From Euperipatoides rowelli (Eukaryota; Onychophora; Udeonychophora; Euonychophora; Peripatopsidae): a stretch of DNA of 10,583 nucleotides. The stretch is taken from assembly GCA_003024985.2 (NCBI GenBank), contig PXIH01S0039008.1; one strand, 5' to 3'. This document shows, piece after piece, positions 7,683-10,583 of this stretch. Position 1 is the stretch's first letter, and each line of letters opens with the position of its first letter. The notes under the pieces were generated by a model. The model was not told where the DNA came from and did no database searches. It saw only the letters and a program-made list of their open reading frames with translations. The translations under genes were made by a program, and so were the position numbers.

Positions 7683-7836
7683 CTAAGAATGAAAGTCATC
7701 TTGCTCCAGTGTGAATTCCTCATGGTGACGTTCACGGCGGAACATGTCGGGGTAACGATGTTCCTGAAATGTGTCAGGCAATGCCCCCGGCATGCTCACT
7801 TTCACAATTCCTCGAACATAGAGGTAATATGACAAA
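7683..7836 (-). CDS. Likely last coding exon (50 codons + TAG), unknown protein
   Basis: On the minus strand a pyrimidine-rich stretch (about 7890-7850) leads to the acceptor actattgcag. The exon then opens with one base of a split codon followed by 50 codons and TAG (7685-7683). G+C is 72 of 154 (47%) against roughly 30% around it, with several CpGs, and it reads as a balanced protein. It starts LSYYLYVRGIVKVSM, which may be the end of a hydrophobic segment. It continues through PDTFQEHRYPDMFRRERHH and ends in the acidic tail EEFTLEQDDFHS. I do not recognise the family; it looks like the C-terminus of a larger protein. The incoming intron phase matches the donor of 8625-8683. The exon is bracketed by the two copies of the 0.6-kb repeat. 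Chance is unlikely given composition, open frame and splice site together, but a conserved pseudogene exon is possible. Confidence 0.6.
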
Positions 7837-7966
7837 CTGCAATAGTTTGTTTAAAAATGTGGAAGAATTAAGGAGCGGAGTATAGTAAGAATGTTGGTAA
7901 TCAGCCTTAGTGCTTCAAATAGTGGAAAAAAGGAGTCCAAAAAGTCGGAGAGCCAATATAACAACC

Positions 7967-8597
7967 TTGCCATTGTATTGGCAAATTGTTACTAAGATAT
8001 GAAGCGGCAACTAATAAAACTGGTTGGTTGTTGTAAAGGAGGACTAAAAGGAGTTGGCACAAATCTGGATGCAGAAAAACTGGCCAGTTTACTGCGGTAC
8101 TGCTATCTCATATAACACTTGGATAATGAAATGAATGGTAAATGAAAACTGGTTACTGAAAATAAATTTCTGTTTATTTTTTTGTAAATAAATATCTTCT
8201 ATACACAGTAAGTATTACTGGCTGGCTAACTGACCAGCCAGTATACTAGAAATAATAAAAACAACTTACAACATAATTCCATTGGAATGGATGAACGTCA
8301 GAGGGGTGACTGCCGTTCTAAAGGTGGGTGACAGTCACTCTCTAAGATAAGACAATACGGTAATACAAAAGAAGTCTTTTATACTATTACAGTAGCCGAT
8401 CTCTTTATGATAATTTGCATAATTAGTAAATTAACATTGATTCGCGCATTCCAGAATTAGAAGATCCGTGACGCATAAAGTAAACACGACACAGATAGAA
8501 ATAAACTAATGGAATGCGTGAATAAATGTAAACAGAGAAAATAATAATAAATATTACTATTAAATTAACTATTACAGACTAAGGGAATCAATATAAT
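7967..8597 (+). repeat. 0.6-kb repeat, copy B
   Basis: Direct-orientation partner of 6564-7144, offset by about 1.4 kb. Compared with copy A it has two insertions: aacttacaacataattcc before attggaatgg, and about 20 bases (ending attacagact) before aagggaatca. The second is flanked by similar attact/attaca strings, as in a small local duplication. It retains the CpG-bearing inverted pair (8441-8452 with 8511-8522) and the GC hairpin. It lies inside the predicted intron of the minus-strand gene. Confidence 0.85.
8211..8247. repeat. Conserved GC hairpin in copy B
   Basis: agtattactggctgg (8211-8225) pairs with ccagccagtatact (8234-8247) with one bulged T and no mismatch. This is a longer continuous stem than in copy A. 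Base differences between the two copies fall so that pairing is kept in both. Confidence 0.7.
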
Positions 8598-8624
8598 ATC
8601 CTTCAGAGTGATTAAAAAATTTAC

Positions 8625-8683
8625 CTTGGCCGAGAAATACGGGTGGCACGCTTATTTGGCGGGGAATGCACTTTGATGGCAAT
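8625..8683 (-). CDS. Likely penultimate coding exon (19 codons + 2 bases)
   Basis: Minus strand, 59 bases, 31 of them G or C (53%) in a very AT-rich setting. The 3' end is a strong donor, CCAAG|GTAAAT. Read in the phase that joins to 7683-7836 it gives IAIKVHSPPNKRATRISRP and then a split Ser codon, a basic, proline-containing linker-like stretch. The acceptor would be taccgtag at 8684-8685. Eleven bases upstream another AG (ataatag) exists, but using it would put a TAG in this frame. That competing AG, and the shortness of the exon, are the main weaknesses. A different phase is open too but would hit a stop in the next exon. Its function is unknown. Confidence 0.42.
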
Positions 8684-9479
8684 CTACGGTAATACTATTA
8701 TAGAAGGCATAAGAATTTGTTTACAAACTAAAATGTTTACACTAACTAAATATTATATTAAATAATACTAAATCAAAATATTTTTTATTGTAGGCTATAA
8801 TATTTAAACTATCTACGTCTGAGATGGCGCATTGTTCACCTGATTTAAGGTAATTAACCTGGCCGGGACAAGAATCACATGATCATTTGAATGCGAAATC
8901 TTTGGTTAAGATGTGATTGAGACGTGGTTTACACACGATTGAAATAATTAACCGTGCAAAGGACCTAAAATCCCTAAATCTCCGATTTAAACATTCTAGT
9001 TGGACTTTTTATTATTATTTTAAATTCATTATGTTAAAATTTATTTTGCTTTTTTTTAAAAAAAAAAAATAAATGTGTTAGATGGGAACTAAATCTCAAA
9101 CTATAGGTCTGGTTATCCATCTTCGGCTTCATTTTTAGAGACATAATTAATTCATTTAAAATTTTATAGCAAAATAGACTAATAAAATTAATGATTTTAT
9201 ATATCAAAAATACTCAAAATAAGTCACAGTATAACTAAGTATAAATTTCAATTATTTTTTGCAATAGGCCTATATCATTTCGGGATAGGATTTAATTAAA
9301 CAAATTTCTGCTAAAATAATTGAAAAAAAAATATTATAAAATAAATCTCTATTAATTGTTTGACATATTGAAAAAAAATCGTTTTTTTTTTTTTTTAAAG
9401 AATAGCTTTAGAATAATTTTCCTACAATCGAATTGATGACATTATTTTAGAAATGGAAATGACATAGAGATACATAAAA
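8684..9479. other. Intergenic or intronic stretch, AT-rich with one complex block
   Basis: No further exon of the minus-strand gene could be supported. The complex block is 8810-8990. Long A/T runs include T then A at about 9050-9069 and T15 at 9382-9396. A TAGGCCTA-type motif lies at 9265. Confidence 0.45.
8810..8990. repeat. Element-like block resembling 4740-4960 faintly
   Basis: Composition is more balanced than the flanks. It contains ttgagacgtggtttacac and gtgattgag strings that recall ttgagacttggtccgtgag at 4852 and ctgagccgtgt near 4909, at a level I would put near chance to two-thirds identity. On the minus strand it includes possible acceptor and donor strings (cccggccag, aaatcaggtgaac), but no exon in a fitting phase is convincing. 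Confidence 0.25.
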
Positions 9480-9536
9480 GACTTCATGTCATTTTCCTAT
9501 AAAGGGAACGAATTCAAACAGTTGTTTCATGAAGTC
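9480..9536. promoter_or_regulatory. Inverted repeat enclosing a TATAAAGG box
   Basis: gacttcatg (9480-9488) pairs exactly with catgaagtc (9528-9536). Between them lies tataaagg (9498-9505). Just left, ggaaatgacat (9455-9465) pairs with atgtcattttcc (9486-9497) with one bulge, so alternative folds share the same bases. The TATA-like box lies 236 bases upstream of the small ORF at 9734. A promoter role is speculative. Confidence 0.25.
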
Positions 9537-9733
9537 CAGTTCCCATTATCTTTTCAAACTCACTCGCTTGTCTGTTATAGACAATTCATAAAAAAAAAAA
9601 AAAACTTAAAAATTAATGGTTTTCCATTAAAAATTAAAAAAAAAGAAAAAAAAAAAAGTTGAAGATAGTGATCTTTCCAAGATGCTTTTTCCTTCTCTTT
9701 CAAAAAGACCCCATCTATCCACTGCAGTGAAAC

Positions 9734-9874
9734 ATGTCCAGGTCTGACCTTGTGAGTGATGTCTGGAAAGCAAGAGTTCAGCTTTGGTTAACCGAGCATC
9801 TAGCGCCTTCTATACATGACATGTCACTGAACAAAAAACAAGATGGAGTAGTGGGCATGGCATGGACAGCCTAA
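9734..9874 (+). CDS. Small ORF, 46 codons, unknown
   Basis: It begins ATG with A at -3 (gaaacATGt), reads MSRSDLVSDVWKARVQLWLT then 26 more residues ending GMAWTA, and stops at TAA 9872-9874. An in-frame TGA sits two codons upstream, so it would be a self-contained microprotein or a first coding exon. G+C is 65 of 141 (46%), above background. A canonical AATAAA follows at 9938-9943. The ORF is preceded by an acceptor-like Y-rich tract and CTGCAG (9722-9727). No domain, signal peptide or membrane segment is evident. The surrounding 9660-9930 could instead be an old repeat or conserved non-coding DNA; the minus strand has a 44-codon open stretch too. Confidence 0.2.
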   Translation: MSRSDLVSDVWKARVQLWLTEHLAPSIHDMSLNKKQDGVVGMAWTA

Positions 9875-9937
9875 AGCCTTATATGGATACAGCCCCCAAA
9901 ATAAGAGCCATCTGGTGAGACCTAACTCATGGCTAAC

Positions 9938-9943
9938 AATAAA
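9938..9943 (+). terminator. AATAAA hexamer downstream of the small ORF
   Basis: A canonical poly(A) signal 63 bases after the stop of the small ORF. Such hexamers are common in AT-rich DNA, so it is only supportive in context. Confidence 0.25.
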
Positions 9944-9963
9944 TACTGTAGCATATCTCTATC

Positions 9964-9975
9964 AGAGAGAGAGAG
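9964..9975 (+). repeat. (AG)6 microsatellite
   Basis: Six AG dinucleotides (agagagagagag) followed by aagtg. Confidence 0.85.
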
Positions 9976-10364
9976 AAGTGTCTTTATTTATAAATATTCA
10001 AATACTAATGTGATATAAAATATTAAGAAACTAAAATAGCCTACCTATGAATGAAATGGTAGAAATAAAATTAAAGAAAAATTAACTAGTTTTTACAATT
10101 TTTATAATCATATTTTGTAAAATAATTTTAGCATTTAAAGAATTTGTAGAATTATATTTAAATTATATATTGTATGTTAAAAAACTAAACAAGAAGCAAG
10201 AAATGAAATAAGTCTGCTTTTTTTTGTTCCCTTAGTAGTAGCTTTTTTTTTTTTCACTTTTGTGAAATTTGACAGAGGTGATTCATATTTTATATTTTCA
10301 TCTATTATTTTCAGTTATACAGGAAGATTTTAAATAAACTTATAAAGATTCAAAAGCAACAAAA
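9976..10364. other. AT-rich non-coding stretch
   Basis: No gene, structure or repeat beyond short A/T runs (for example the T run near 10242-10254). Confidence 0.55.
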
Positions 10365-10412
10365 ATATATACTGTATATACATACATACATATAATGTGT
10401 ATATATATATAT
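10365..10412 (+). repeat. Compound TA / CATA microsatellite
   Basis: Alternating TA runs interrupted by ctg, then catacatacata, ataatgtg and a final (AT)6. It includes a TACTGTA palindrome at 10370. Confidence 0.8.
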
Positions 10413-10483
10413 TATGATGGTTCTCCTTTGTATTACAGTATAATTAATATTTTTATTTATGAATTTATCCTCTGTTTACATTT

Positions 10484-10576
10484 GCTTGCACGTTCTATAC
10501 GTTTTACGTTCTTCTGTGGCGTGTTTGCTTTAATTAGCAAACACGTGACGGATGGGATAGTCTATAACGTGCAAGC
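10484..10576. repeat. 93-bp nested hairpin at right edge
   Basis: An outer perfect 11-bp stem, gcttgcacgtt (10484-10494) with aacgtgcaagc (10566-10576), encloses an inner perfect 10-bp stem, cgtgtttgct (10520-10529) with agcaaacacg (10536-10545), with loop ttaatt. Between them ttcttctgt can pair with acggatggg allowing G:U and one mismatch, leaving one large bulge on the 5' side. The CpG-containing stems stand out in AT-rich DNA. It is about the size of a metazoan microRNA precursor, but a small foldback element or the end of a larger element running past the window is equally possible. Confidence 0.7.
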
Positions 10577-10583
10577 CGATGCT

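Larger units (their letters stand above)
7837..8624 (-). other. Predicted 788-bp intron
   Basis: On the minus strand it begins GTAAAT after CCAAG (8624) and ends ACTATTGCAG (7837). It is phase 2: the split codon is AG|T (Ser). Repeat copy B (7967-8597) makes up about 80% of it, so most of the intron is repeat-derived. The boundaries are predicted from motifs only. Confidence 0.45.

Noticed and set aside
9734-9743. p53 half-site-like aaacatgtcc and a nearby tgacatgtca palindrome
   Set aside because: The two half-sites are about 80 bases apart and do not form a full response element; single half-sites are common.
9728-9751. 24-bp microexon between CTGCAG and GTGAGT
   Set aside because: Both splice strings are good, but a 24-base exon with no partner exon on the plus strand cannot be supported; it overlaps the small-ORF candidate.
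1-10583. CRISPR array, phage or bacterial defence system
   Set aside because: No regularly spaced direct repeats, no bacterial-type genes, ribosome binding sites or operon structure anywhere.

Overview
The window looks like nuclear DNA from an animal: AT-rich (about 30% G+C by eye), full of homopolymer tracts, dispersed palindromes and repeats, and without any long open reading frame. Nothing looks bacterial, organellar or viral. Recurrent TAGGCCTA-like and TACNGTA palindromes, which I associate loosely with marine invertebrates such as echinoderms, give a weak hint about the taxon. I see no complete gene and no RNA gene I can name.

Layout. 1-410 resembles the end of a hAT-type DNA transposon, with the terminus CAGGGGTTCCC on the minus strand ending at 410. 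1287-1752 is a foldback (MITE-like) element: two nearly identical ~130-bp inverted arms around a 203-bp centre. It is followed closely by a small hairpin and a 45-bp tandem duplication (1772-1874). 1875-6339 is mostly AT-rich non-coding DNA with a weak candidate terminal exon (2917-3063, minus), a T13G14 tract (4027-4053), a more complex element-like block (4740-4960) and a near-perfect 41-bp palindrome (5674-5714).

The most gene-like part is 7683-8683 on the minus strand. Two short stretches of about 50% G+C, open and bounded by good splice signals, appear to be the last two coding exons of a gene whose other exons lie beyond the window or were not recognised: 8625-8683 (donor AAG|GTAAAT) and 7683-7836 (acceptor TTGCAG, ending in TAG). 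Their phases match (AG|T makes Ser), giving 70 residues at the C-terminus of a protein I do not recognise. The intron between them is 788 bp, and about four fifths of it is one copy (7967-8597) of a ~0.6-kb repeat. A second copy in the same orientation (6564-7144) lies beyond the stop codon, so the terminal exon is bracketed by direct repeats.

The right part (8684-10583) holds a degenerate element-like block, a less AT-biased segment with a 46-codon small ORF and a downstream AATAAA, microsatellites, and a 93-bp nested hairpin at the right edge. I did not find a clear new multi-gene system. The best leads are the paired exons within the repeat duplication, the young foldback element, and the strong excess of TACNGTA palindromes.
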